Source: Aphrophora alni (taxonomy: Eukaryota > Arthropoda > Insecta > Hemiptera > Aphrophoridae). From it: a stretch of 64,000 nucleotides of DNA. Location: the NCBI GenBank assembly GCA_963513935.1, contig OY740768.1, forward strand, positions 13,809,993 to 13,873,992, in the 5' to 3' direction. The translations under genes were made by a program, and so were the position numbers. Positions within the stretch are counted from its first letter, which is position 1; every line of letters starts with the position of its first letter. Below are positions 24,801 to 30,125 of this stretch, one piece after another. The notes beneath the pieces were generated by a model, which had not been told where the DNA came from, searched no databases, and saw only the letters and a program-made list of their open reading frames with translations.

Positions 24801-26135
24801 CAGCACCAGGTATAACTTCTTATAAATAAATTGAGACTCTATATAGATAAAAAATATTAGTTATTTATATATATACGTGATTGTCATTAATAAAAATTGA
24901 AAATAAATCAATATAATTATTTTGACGTTTTGTAGTAAACTTACCCCAAAACTGTAAATATCATTTAATAAGGATGAGGCTTCTTTCTGTTTAGAGTTGA
25001 AGGTTTATTATTTTATTGATTATAAAATTTTGGGCCAGATCATGTGTTTCATCTTCACATTTCTTTATAGAACAAAAAAACATAAAAATGCTTCAAATGG
25101 TTGGATAATATAATTTCTTTTTTAAAGTTAAAAAAATATATTTAGGTTACTCGATGCAGCTATACAGACATTCACACAAGTGAATATATAACTATTTATT
25201 ATCTTTGACTTACCGCCAGCAATCCTTGATTAATTCTTTTTTTAGTTTATATTGTCATATATTTCATTCACTACACGTGTTTCGTGTACTACACAAATTT
25301 ATCGTGGCGAATTGCAGAACCCTGATGGATTGTTGAATGATAAAAAAAAGGTTTGAAGCAACCCCCACCTTCGAGCTGATAAACAGATTGACTACCATAC
25401 GCACATAACCAATGCATAGTATACTATGTAGTGCCGGCGCGGTGACATTAATGAAAAAGAAAATATTGTGTTTCTTGTGCGTGAATGTTATGTGTATACT
25501 TGTATTTTGTGTTGAATATTTTAACTAAGTGTTATCACCCGACGATGGACAATAATGTCCGAAACACGTGTAGTGAATGAAATATATGACAATATAAAGT
25601 AAAAAAAGAATTAATCAAGAATTGCTGGCGGTAAGTCAAAGATAATAAATAGTTATTCAAGCATATCCGGTTACTCTAGACTATCATTATGATGAATATA
25701 TAAGTATTACTGACCAGTTAACTCTTGAAATACAAAACAAATATATTTTATATAGGCACAAATGTTAGAATTAAATACTTTCAAACACAAATAGTTACAA
25801 GAAACTTTTGTACATTTAGAAAATCACTTTAATAAAACAAAAATTTATTTTCAGGAAAGCATAAATATGTGCGACTACCACGTTTGTATGATGAGAGTGG
25901 TTATGGAGTACCTTGGGAGACATGGAAATCTATTGAGATTCTAACTGCCGGATCCGTATTACCAACTTGGTTCAACTTCTGGGGACGATGGGGCAATCCT
26001 CGGAGAAAATGTCATCCTGTGGATAAAGTAGGAATTCATCTATGCCATCAAACTGATGGTCCTACAGGCATACCACTTAAGAAACGTAATTTTCAATGTC
26101 CCAAGAACAATGTATATAAATCAAGAATTCGTTAG
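757..26135 (+). CDS. Secreted Vps62/DUF946-domain protein, 5 exons, 364 aa
   Basis: Five exons, 757-895, 14134-14319, 15415-15683, 24590-24809 and 25855-26135, have GT donors and AG acceptors. Junction phases are 1, 1, 0 and 1, giving one open frame of 365 codons including TAG. Residues 1-17 are a clear signal peptide (leucine-rich core, then ACYG). The domain similar to plant and fungal Vps62/DUF946 proteins runs from about residue 48 to the end. Visible landmarks are RWAPLIWLAPEE, the diagnostic GDWEH (188-192), AARGSHGLW, and LPTWFNFWGRWGNP near the C-terminus. NDT and NTS sequons suggest secretory-pathway glycosylation. Despite the family name, a vacuolar-sorting role is not demonstrated; I infer a secreted or luminal protein. 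Introns 1, 3 and 4 are loaded with mobile elements. The start is the first ATG that gives a signal peptide. Confidence 0.85.
953..1058 (+). repeat. 53-bp tandem duplication, two copies
   Basis: CAATGTCAYCCACAGCCC starts at 953 and again at 1006. The two units are nearly identical through the TTGTTTA that ends each. They lie just inside intron 1 of the Vps62-like gene, and no function is apparent. Confidence 0.85.
1408..1565 (-). repeat. Partial pLTR piece, outer tandem unit
   Basis: This stretch matches 2531-2695 with scattered substitutions, beginning TATAAATGGACAGGTTTC and ending CATCGTTGTTAGT. It is the outermost fragment of the tandem Penelope-like copies. The substitutions show it is older than, or independent of, the identical inner arms. 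Confidence 0.75.
1601..1938 (-). repeat. 338-bp direct repeat of Penelope 3' UTR (outer copy)
   Basis: The stretch is the same as 2820-3157 at a constant offset of 1,219 bases. It carries the last codons and the 3' UTR of the Penelope-like ORF on the minus strand, including the hammerhead-like motif at 1690-1723. It is truncated abruptly at 1938 and followed by the ACCGGT array. Confidence 0.85.
1690..1723 (-). ncRNA. Degenerate hammerhead-like motif, outer PLE copy
   Basis: Read on the minus strand this is TTGACAA, helix TGGGA/TCCCG, then AAAC and a GCGTCGTAAC tail. It is the same as the motif at 9323-9356 and is part of the 338-bp direct repeat. Confidence 0.45.
1938..2056. repeat. ACCGGT(CTC) minisatellite-like array at the PLE edge
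   Basis: About five irregular units built around TACCGGTCTC and CTCTAGGTAGYCT fill the gap between the truncated outer copy and the left inverted arm. The right end of the element (10215-10242) stops within a single unit of the same motif. The array may therefore be part of the element end or its target. Confidence 0.7.
2820..3157 (-). repeat. 338-bp direct repeat of Penelope 3' UTR (inner copy)
   Basis: Partner of 1601-1938. Here it continues into the GIY-YIG coding end, so this is the more complete copy. Confidence 0.85.
2909..2942 (-). ncRNA. Degenerate hammerhead-like motif, left arm
   Basis: Mirror copy of 9323-9356 within the left inverted arm; same sequence on the minus strand. Confidence 0.45.
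3114..3557 (-). pseudogene. 5'-truncated PLE ORF: GIY-YIG endonuclease fragment
   Basis: 147 codons, the same as the C-terminus of the sense copy. They contain SGVYKINCDDCDSIYVGQTG (GIY-YIG core with the CxxC seen in Penelope-like nucleases) and a downstream RFNEHL. The reverse transcriptase is missing because the copy is truncated at 3561, as happens in incomplete target-primed reverse transcription. An ATG happens to open the fragment, but it is unlikely to be a gene. Confidence 0.8.
3562..4502 (+). pseudogene. PLE ORF, N-terminal part, interrupted by a transposon
   Basis: The open frame includes KGLKYNVPKLSKNF, ILSKADKGNTIVVIRKQDY and FTGLPKIHKENIPIRPLI. These are conserved N-terminal and early reverse-transcriptase motifs of Penelope-like elements. 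The frame runs without stops to the insertion of the 3.2-kb DNA transposon at 4503 and resumes at 7749 with INYTTAPGYRTSKKLEQ, so one copy of the AATT duplication restores the reading. Upstream of 3562 the frame enters the inverted arm, so the true start codon of the element is not determined here. Confidence 0.8.
4499..4502. repeat. Target site duplication AATT, left
   Basis: It matches AATT at 7745-7748. Removing the inserted element and one AATT restores an uninterrupted Penelope reverse-transcriptase frame, which confirms the 4-bp duplication. Confidence 0.85.
4503..4534 (+). repeat. Left TIR of the Sola-like element
   Basis: The 32-bp terminal inverted repeat pairs with 7713-7744 with one A/G difference. 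Its inner half is the reverse complement of the GGACTTGGTTCACTT subterminal motif. Confidence 0.85.
4718..4732 (+). promoter_or_regulatory. Subterminal motif GGACTTGGTTCACTT, left side
   Basis: It matches the motif inside both terminal repeats and those at 7544 and 7634. It is probably a transposase-binding site by position and repetition. With the terminal copy it forms an inverted pair near the left end. Confidence 0.6.
4832..7422 (-). CDS. Transposase-like protein (DUF7869-type), 2 exons, 694 aa
   Basis: Exon 1 is 7422-7368 (MSDAEDWLPEIEENSSLD). A GTAAGT donor and a TTTTCAG acceptor lead to exon 2, 6861-4832; the phase is 1 and the joined frame has no stop before 4832. Visible parts: an acidic N-terminus; a basic RERGRKRPRN stretch (about 92-101), likely a nuclear signal; a cysteine cluster TCGCPRKC (about 139-145) and CKFC (about 334-337) that may bind zinc; then an RNase-H-like set: TFDLQKALPYPKL (D391), FYSDSCTGQNRN (D467) and SGHSFLPNDTDFGVIE (D513 region). 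I recognise the last two as hallmarks of the DUF7869 family, common in insects and probably transposase-derived. The catalytic residues are inferred, not proven. It is encoded between TIRs and inserted in a retroelement, so it is a transposon gene. Confidence 0.75.
6861..7368 (-). other. Intron of the Sola-like transposase gene with a short 5' exon
   Basis: Non-coding bases 6862-7367 separate the 55-base coding exon (7368-7422) from exon 2. The donor is GATG|GTAAGT and the acceptor TTTTCAG|AAGATA. Without the intron the protein would lack its start and acidic head. Confidence 0.7.
7544..7558 (+). promoter_or_regulatory. Subterminal motif GGACTTGGTTCACTT, right side
   Basis: Exact copy of the 4718 motif, followed by CAACACTG as in the terminal repeat. 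Confidence 0.6.
7634..7648 (+). promoter_or_regulatory. Subterminal motif GGACTTGGTTCACTA, right side
   Basis: One mismatch to the motif at 7544. It is 90 bases farther out and 80 bases inside the terminal copy, giving regular spacing at the right end. Confidence 0.55.
7713..7744 (-). repeat. Right TIR of the Sola-like element
   Basis: Pairs with 4503-4534. It is followed directly by AATT (7745-7748) and the resumed Penelope frame. Confidence 0.85.
7745..9151 (+). pseudogene. PLE reverse transcriptase plus GIY-YIG endonuclease, one frameshift
   Basis: The reverse-transcriptase core includes ISFDIVNLYTNVPV, NEGLAMGSPLSGLLADIFL and the catalytic TRYVDDTFLVF. An endonuclease linker follows, then the GIY-YIG domain (GVYKI, YVGQTGR, RFNEHL), ending at TAA 9151. 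The frame changes near 8456, where a run of A is one base short; the RT frame continues as unrelated sequence to 8552 while the correct frame resumes around MSAYNCFIHRLL. With the insertion at 4503 this copy cannot make a full protein. The element family normally needs no separate integrase: the GIY-YIG nicks the target and the RT primes there. Confidence 0.85.
8704..10242 (+). repeat. Right inverted arm of the Penelope-like element
   Basis: Sense partner of 2023-3561. It covers the GIY-YIG coding end, the 3' UTR, and a pLTR-like region with its own internal repeats (CAGATGAAAC then TTTATA, twice, near 9557 and 9710). A 60-codon open frame at 9564-9746 is present in both arms but has no recognisable features. 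Confidence 0.9.
9323..9356 (+). ncRNA. Degenerate hammerhead-like motif in PLE 3' UTR
   Basis: TTGACAA, helix TGGGA/TCCCG, then AAAC and a GCGTCGTAAC tail. Penelope-like elements are known to carry type I hammerhead ribozymes in their repeated ends, and position and layout fit. Here the CUGANGA box is changed (C3 and G8 positions differ), so activity is doubtful. Confidence 0.45.
10243..12321. other. Intron 1 sequence, mostly unannotated
   Basis: AT-rich. It holds a long A run (11069-11092) and a weak non-LTR-type relic at 10475-10680 whose wording (GGGCCTTGTAG, AAATGTTRAAATGTAT) recurs near 42570. No gene is visible. Confidence 0.5.
12322..12445 (-). repeat. Dispersed repeat with hammerhead-like core (family H2)
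   Basis: It shares TCGAACACAAGATCTCACAA and the following region with both arms at 56706-56910. On the minus strand it reads CTGAGGA, helix GGCGA/TCGTT, GAAACGTGTTTG: a full CUGANGA plus GAAA pair. It probably derives from a retroelement tail. Confidence 0.6.
12713..13098. mobile_element. Foldback MITE, about 390 bp
   Basis: Long inverted arms (about 12713-12850 and 12965-13098) share CACGTTTT, ACGG, AAAAAGTATAAAATAATTTT and GTTAGTGGCTATGGATATAT, with few differences. The centre is unique. There is no coding capacity. A partial relative (TTTTAAAAACGTGGTATG) lies at 13570-13595. Confidence 0.75.
13099..14133. other. End of intron 1, no gene seen
   Basis: Low-complexity T-rich stretches (13336-13365, 13530-13560) and the partial MITE relative at about 13570. 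The branch and polypyrimidine region ends in a ten-base T run before CAG at 14131-14133. Confidence 0.5.
14134..14319 (+). CDS. Vps62-like gene, exon 2
   Basis: Completes codon 47 and encodes up to residue 108, plus one base. It contains VRRWAPLIWLAPEEEFFPSS, a region conserved at the start of Vps62/DUF946 domains. The donor is GTAG|GTAAGT. Confidence 0.85.
15114..15268. mobile_element. Small foldback MITE, about 155 bp
   Basis: AATTAACTAATTTAACTTTA at the left pairs with the same read on the minus strand at the right. The two arms then continue as imperfect copies (ACCTYTTRTGGTA). It lies in intron 2 of the Vps62-like gene. Confidence 0.7.
15415..15683 (+). CDS. Vps62-like gene, exon 3 (GDWEH motif)
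   Basis: Residues 109-198, including PIYAHVTLCDSSARYFYVTY, WLFFPYSQGK and GNHVGDWEHMSLQFE. The aromatic-rich strand followed by GDWEH is the most diagnostic part of the family. The donor is GAG|GTGAGT, phase 0. Confidence 0.87.
16026..16029. repeat. Target site duplication CAAT, left of LTR element
   Basis: Matches CAAT at 23423-23426. The base before it (A) also matches the last LTR base, so a 5-bp duplication cannot be excluded. Confidence 0.75.
16030..17407 (-). repeat. LTR (3' LTR of the minus-oriented element)
   Basis: 1,378 bp, bounded TGTAA...TTACA. It is nearly identical to 22045-23422; I noticed only one-base changes in A runs. A 63-codon ORF at 17021-17212 recurs in the other LTR and is not a gene. 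Confidence 0.9.
17408..20705 (-). other. Long non-coding interior of the LTR element
   Basis: The strand bias is strong: the plus strand is C/T/A and very poor in G, so the minus strand is purine-rich. There is no long open frame on either strand. It occupies the place where pol is expected. Confidence 0.6.
20706..21788 (-). CDS. Gag-like coiled-coil protein, 360 aa
   Basis: The ORF starts about 255 bases after the 5' LTR. An asparagine-rich head is followed by long charged heptad-type stretches (LSLMEMLELLKKEIKDVNKR, then EQSRLETKQDLDN), a lysine-rich middle, and a hydrophobic and aromatic C-terminal region (CELFMRERNVRMFEK). I do not recognise a named family and see no zinc knuckle. Position and coiled coils argue for Gag. 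It contrasts with the stop-rich sequence behind it, so it may be under selection within the element or simply young. Confidence 0.6.
   Translation of the reverse strand: MEGTNNNNNLGAKQVRITEQDEVNKVSSDSMNKDNNLVKEDQNLSLMEMLELLKKEIKDVNKRFEQSRLETKQDLDNKFDNWNQGVEQEKLKNETIVKPNISKNECVVNDGLSQIKSKMLGEIEKFGQSMNSKFELEKLKIKIMNRPKISQNESFENNDLKQLIDNVEIKKNDGVNKSGGVKRGIINSKNKVKINNLITKVSAVYFKKQVCHKNVEFKNYAMLKFRNVFEIQKQKIKSLFEQDEFEYKFKKEILKEDFVIVYKNGGVRIPKLTDVEIGSLYCELFMRERNVRMFEKERGVSSTQKCSVNKGESFVEEGSFARPSLEQISKPEVVFNYRSVLKNLIMYFKIFHQSGNHRKK
22025..22042 (-). other. Putative primer-binding site
   Basis: TGGCTCCCAACAATGGGG lies two bases inside the 5' LTR boundary on the minus strand. It begins with TGG, as a complement of a tRNA 3' CCA end should. 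The tRNA is not identified. Confidence 0.6.
22045..23422 (-). repeat. LTR (5' LTR of the minus-oriented element)
   Basis: Partner of 16030-17407, same length, same TGTAA...TTACA ends, followed by CAAT at 23423. Confidence 0.9.
23427..24589. other. Rest of intron 3, no gene seen
   Basis: AT-rich, with one partial copy of dispersed repeat R (24190-24320). TATACAG at 24583-24589 is the acceptor for exon 4. Confidence 0.5.
24190..24320 (+). repeat. Dispersed repeat R, partial copy
   Basis: Shares CTTCATGTAGTCTTG, GACCAACTC and ATTAGAGTATTTGGG-type wording with 27601-27850 and 35912-36150. It is diverged. Confidence 0.55.
24590..24809 (+). CDS. Vps62-like gene, exon 4
   Basis: Residues 199-271 plus one base. 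GDDVPKKLYVSAHDAGAYYK continues the domain directly from GDWEH. HPVLFAARGSHGLWTAPG is the conserved histidine/glycine segment. The donor is CCAG|GTATAA. Confidence 0.85.
25190..25654. mobile_element. Palindromic repeat with hammerhead-like core (family H3)
   Basis: Arms 25190-25286 and about 25558-25654 are inverted copies (TTATCTTTGACTTACCGCCA, then CACTACACGTGTTTCG). The centre contains a plus-strand motif at 25539-25577. It lies in intron 4 of the Vps62-like gene. Confidence 0.7.
25539..25577 (+). ncRNA. Hammerhead-like motif (family H3)
   Basis: CCGACGA, helix TGGAC/GTCC, GAAA, palindrome CACGTG, then TA. All elements of a type I hammerhead are present except that U4 of the CUGANGA box is C, which should impair cleavage. 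Confidence 0.45.
25855..26135 (+). CDS. Vps62-like gene, exon 5 (C-terminus)
   Basis: Residues 272-364 and stop TAG at 26133. It contains YVRLPRLYDESGYGVPWETW and WFNFWGRWGNPRRK, typical of the end of the domain, and three cysteines that may form disulfides. Confidence 0.85.
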
Positions 26136-26190
26136 ATCAACTGTAATAGTGCGCTCAGAGTTGCTCATAGGAAGTAGCACAGAAAGGGGA

Positions 26191-26196
26191 AATAAA
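26191..26196 (+). terminator. Polyadenylation signal AATAAA, Vps62-like gene
   Basis: AATAAA 56 bases after the stop codon. It is the first such signal downstream and is consistent with a short 3' UTR. Confidence 0.55.
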
Positions 26197-27600
26197 TGCA
26201 CCCACTTGCAAACATTATTAACACTATTAATGTTTGCCTGTAAAATTACAGACATATCATTATTATGAGAAATGCCTTGTCCTTGTCAACCTTACAAGAA
26301 ATTCTGTGCTTATATTTTTACTGACTTCAAAGTTAGATGTTTCTTTCGGGTGTCTATATAACTTTTAACTGTAAACAGGGTTAATAGACATCTCCTATCT
26401 TAAGTTTTGAGCTATTGGTGTATATTTAATTTCTAAGGGGTTCAAGCACTTGGTCCAAAGTGTACTGTCACAAAATATTTTTAACTATTTGTGTATACAA
26501 CAACAACAACACAATGTCTCATGGTATCTTATGGTGAAGAAGAAATTTAATTTATTTGTTTCAAGAGAGTAATGTGAATATTGACCTATCAAATTTTGAT
26601 GAGGAACATTCTTTTGATTTGCATGTGGATTCAGTTTATCTATAGAACTTTGTTTCAAATAATGCATCTACGAAGAAATATTTAATTTCGTAAGGATTTT
26701 ATTTTGCAATTATGATTTTTTGTACTAAATCAGACTCATAAAAGTTTTCATTATTTGTGTGTGTATTTTTCTAAACATGTACACAGTTGTTTAGCAAGTT
26801 ACACTGAAACAACCTTCTCTTGTTACTGCTGGATGCCTCCTGAATAATAATGTTCTCCAACAATGGAACCATTTCTCCCACCACAAACAATATATGTAAA
26901 GGAAAGTTATTTTCTGGATAACCCTCATAAAAAACAAAGAAAAATACAAGTTTTATGTGACGTTTGTATAATGATTTATTCCAACTGGTAACAAAGAAGT
27001 ATCTTTTTGTGCACAAATGTTATGAAATATTGAAAATGTGTTTAATGATTGTTAATATTTGCATTGAATTATTAATAATTGTGTTTTGTTATTCTAAAGC
27101 TTCTTAAAGCAACTTATTTACTTCCTACCACTACAGGCCATTGTGACATTTAACTTTCTAAACCAGAAATCTATCCTCGGTTGCACACCTCCAGTTATTT
27201 ATGTCCAACCTTTTTTCACCACGATTTACCTTGTTCATTCAACACTCGAAAGCATCCCAAATAACTACGCAACCAGCATTTTTTTTGAATCTTTCCCTCT
27301 TCCATCCTCTAAATATGAACCACCTACTCTTTTTTCTAATTCACAATATCCTCTCCTTTCAATATTGATTCTACTTTCAGGGTACTTCTCACCTTTCAAA
27401 TGCAGTCATCATGAATCCAGCCATAAATTCTCTTTATTTTGCTTTCAAAACTTTAATTTTGGATTTCTGTTATTGTTAGACACCACTTTAAGTTACTACT
27501 GGTTTAATAAGGTGAAATCTCTCCTTAAGTCAGTTTAACTTATTTCCATCCAGGCATTTTCAGAGATCAATATATGTAAGTATGTACTAAATTAACTTAA
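26197..27600. other. Intergenic, no gene seen
   Basis: Open frames here (131 codons at 27143-27538 plus; 81 codons at 26771-27016 minus) show no recognisable domains and are biased in composition. I treat them as chance. Confidence 0.5.
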
Positions 27601-27850
27601 TGGTGCCCTCAGGAGCTCATTTATAGTGAGTACGGCCATGGCAATTCTGAGAAAGTCTAGCTGGATCTACCTTTTTTTCATGTAGTCTTGGGTAGATCCT
27701 TCTCTTTCATATAAAGTCTCGCTTGACCAACTCTTGTTCTCTTCAAATCCTAGTACTATTAGAGTATTCTGGGCTAGTAGTCTTTATTTTATGCTCTTTT
27801 CTTCCTTTTCATAAAAGGTGATGATGACCAAGAGGTTTTTTCTTTTAAAC
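27601..27850 (+). repeat. Dispersed repeat R, near-complete copy
   Basis: Begins GCCCTCAGGAGCTCATTTAT and ends AGGTGATGATGACCAAGAGG. It aligns along its length with 35912-36150 and 39270-39465. Confidence 0.7.
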
Positions 27851-28449
27851 AACATGAAAAAACAAATTAACATAAATGGTGTCAAGTACAATGAAAAGTA
27901 ATAAACAAAATAATAATTCAGCGTTAAAATAAAATTAACTCTCAACAGGTAAAAGTCTGATATTAGGTGTTTGCATCAATTCTGTAATGGTAACACCCAA
28001 TGAAATTTATATACTCTGTATTCTTTCTTGCTACTATTCGTGAAATAATTATTTGACTTCCTCCAAAGAACATAATCCTGTTTTATTTATTCCAATATGA
28101 AAGTAAATAGTTATTCCAATATGTTATATTTAATATACATCCTTCTAATATATTTACATATTGTAATAATTATTTAATCCTTACACTAAACTAAAATCAT
28201 TTTATTATGATCGGCTCTCCTTTTATTCTTCTGAAGACCTCAGATATTTTTCAATCGTCCATCATTTTAAAGTTTTAATCTATATTTTTTATTCTAGAAA
28301 CAATATTATTGAAGGTACATGAAAACCTAACTCTTCTTTATAACTTACTGCAGTACTGATATATTTCACTTACAAGTAGTGTTTAGTTGGTTCAACATGT
28401 CATTACTGACAAAGAATGGATGATAATCGTCTCAACACAACGGTATAGT

Positions 28450-29036
28450 CAGGGCCGGATTTAGTATTTTGACGCCCCTAAGCCCAATATTTTTCCCACA
28501 CCCTAGTCAGTTTAAAGTAACTTCCCCAAAATCCTTTATTAAAAAATTATATCAGGCCTATATGTTAATTGCTTAAACACCACTCCATGATGCAATTTTA
28601 CCATTGCAAGTTTTTTGAGTAATTTACTTGGTTCTGGGCTTAACAAAATGCTGTCTTAAAACACTTTTAGTAATTTTATGTATTAAATAATGAGCTCATG
28701 TTTGTGGGACTGAAACAAAACGATCCAACCCGCGAGCATTCCCGCAACAAAGCATGGCAATATGATGCGTACCACTCGACGACATCCCTACAGCCAGTTC
28801 TCCCGTGTTGTAACGAAGTTGATGCGTAATGTTGAAAAATAGTTTAACTTTACCAACAATTATTAATTATTTTTTCCAATGAACTACAAAATTAGAATGA
28901 TTTTTTTGTAATCAATTCAAAAAATATGTTAAATTATGGCTATTTATTTTTATTTCTAGATTTTTTTTTCTCTCTGCCATGCGCCCCCTGGGAGCTTGCG
29001 CCCATAGGCCCGGGCCTATTAGGAAATCCAGCCCTG
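28450..29036. mobile_element. hAT-type MITE, 587 bp, with 8-bp TSD
   Basis: CAGGGCCGGATTT at the left is matched by CAGGGCTGGATTT read inward from the right. GGTATAGT at 28442-28449 is exactly repeated at 29037-29044. The 8-bp duplication and CAGGG ends are typical of hAT elements. There is no transposase, so it must depend on another copy. Confidence 0.85.
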
Positions 29037-29044
29037 GGTATAGT

Positions 29045-29930
29045 TATAGGATTGACCCAGGAATGGATGACTATAAACCGAAAATGCTGATATAGTTGAA
29101 GGATGTTTTGTTGGCTTAACACTACTGAAGCAGGAGCGGATGTCTACCATCATTACTAGTATAAGTTAGAGAAGAGGTGAGGATGGTTGGGCTGCTAGTG
29201 AAACCCAAATGGTTTACTTCTACAAGTGGCAGGGAAAGTTCTTTTGACTTGGACGAAGGATGGAGAAGTGCTAGGTCAGTTCAGGGCACTCTTTTCGCTT
29301 ACAGGACTAGCGTAAAATTGACGCAACTTGTTATGTAACAACAATTTATGAATTTTTTAGGTAAGCTATAAGATTAGCCTATTTGCTTGACTGGATACCA
29401 TTATGGGTATGGGCTGTGGATATATGACAGTGAATCCTCCTAAAACATTGTCCTAACCAATTAATCAGTCAGTGATATTTTGGCCCAGGAGATACCACAC
29501 TCACCACAGTCAATAAACTTAACTGCTCATGATCATTTTAACACACACTACTTAAAATTGCACAATTCATTCCTAGTTTTCTTGGGAAGCCAATCTTGTT
29601 GATGACTCCGTCATGAACTAAATGTTTGATTTAAATATATTATTTATCATTCCAATAATACATAAACTGTTTTATTTATATTAGAATGCAGGCAGATCTC
29701 TATTAGTTATTCTGGTCAATTAAAATAAATTAAATAGAAGGTTAAATTGACTTAATTACAAACCATATAACTAAAATAGTTTTATTTTAAATTACCAGCC
29801 TAATTATTAAATGTAAACCTAATACATTTTAATACAAAGTAATTTTTTAATGTATATTTGTTTCCTCAATTAATTGATCATCAATTTCATTCGAAGTTTC
29901 TTAATATTTGTGACAAATACATGGTTTAAT
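29045..29930. other. Intergenic, AT-rich, no gene seen
   Basis: No exon-like sequence on either strand. It separates the converging gene ends. Confidence 0.5.
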
Positions 29931-29936
29931 TTTATT
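29931..29936 (-). terminator. Polyadenylation signal AATAAA, EB-module gene
   Basis: AATAAA on the minus strand about 120 bases after the stop at 30055. Confidence 0.4.
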
Positions 29937-30054
29937 GACATATTTACAAAAAAGAAATAAATAGAAAATTTAAAGAACTGTATTAATAATAAGAGTATAT
30001 TGTGGAAAAAAATTAATTAATTAAATAAATAACAAAAGTTTTCTTAAAAGAACA

Positions 30055-30125
30055 TTACGATAGAATCATAAGTAAAATTGAGAATATGAGAAGAAGGCTT
30101 GAGTATTCGTGAAGTGATGCTTTTC
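30055..30125 (-). CDS. EB gene exon 8 (hydrophobic C-terminus)
   Basis: TTTTAG|GAAAAG acceptor in phase 1. It encodes KASLHEYSS, then 13 mostly aliphatic residues and TAA. It is supported by phase fit and tail hydrophobicity; it has no family motif of its own. Confidence 0.7.

Noticed and set aside
26771..27016. 81-codon minus-strand frame that might be a transposase piece
   Set aside because: No recognisable DDE or helix-turn-helix motif; similarity could not be supported by eye.
27143..27538. 131-codon plus-strand open frame
   Set aside because: Ser/Phe/Leu-rich translation of pyrimidine-rich DNA, no domain, no splice or start context.
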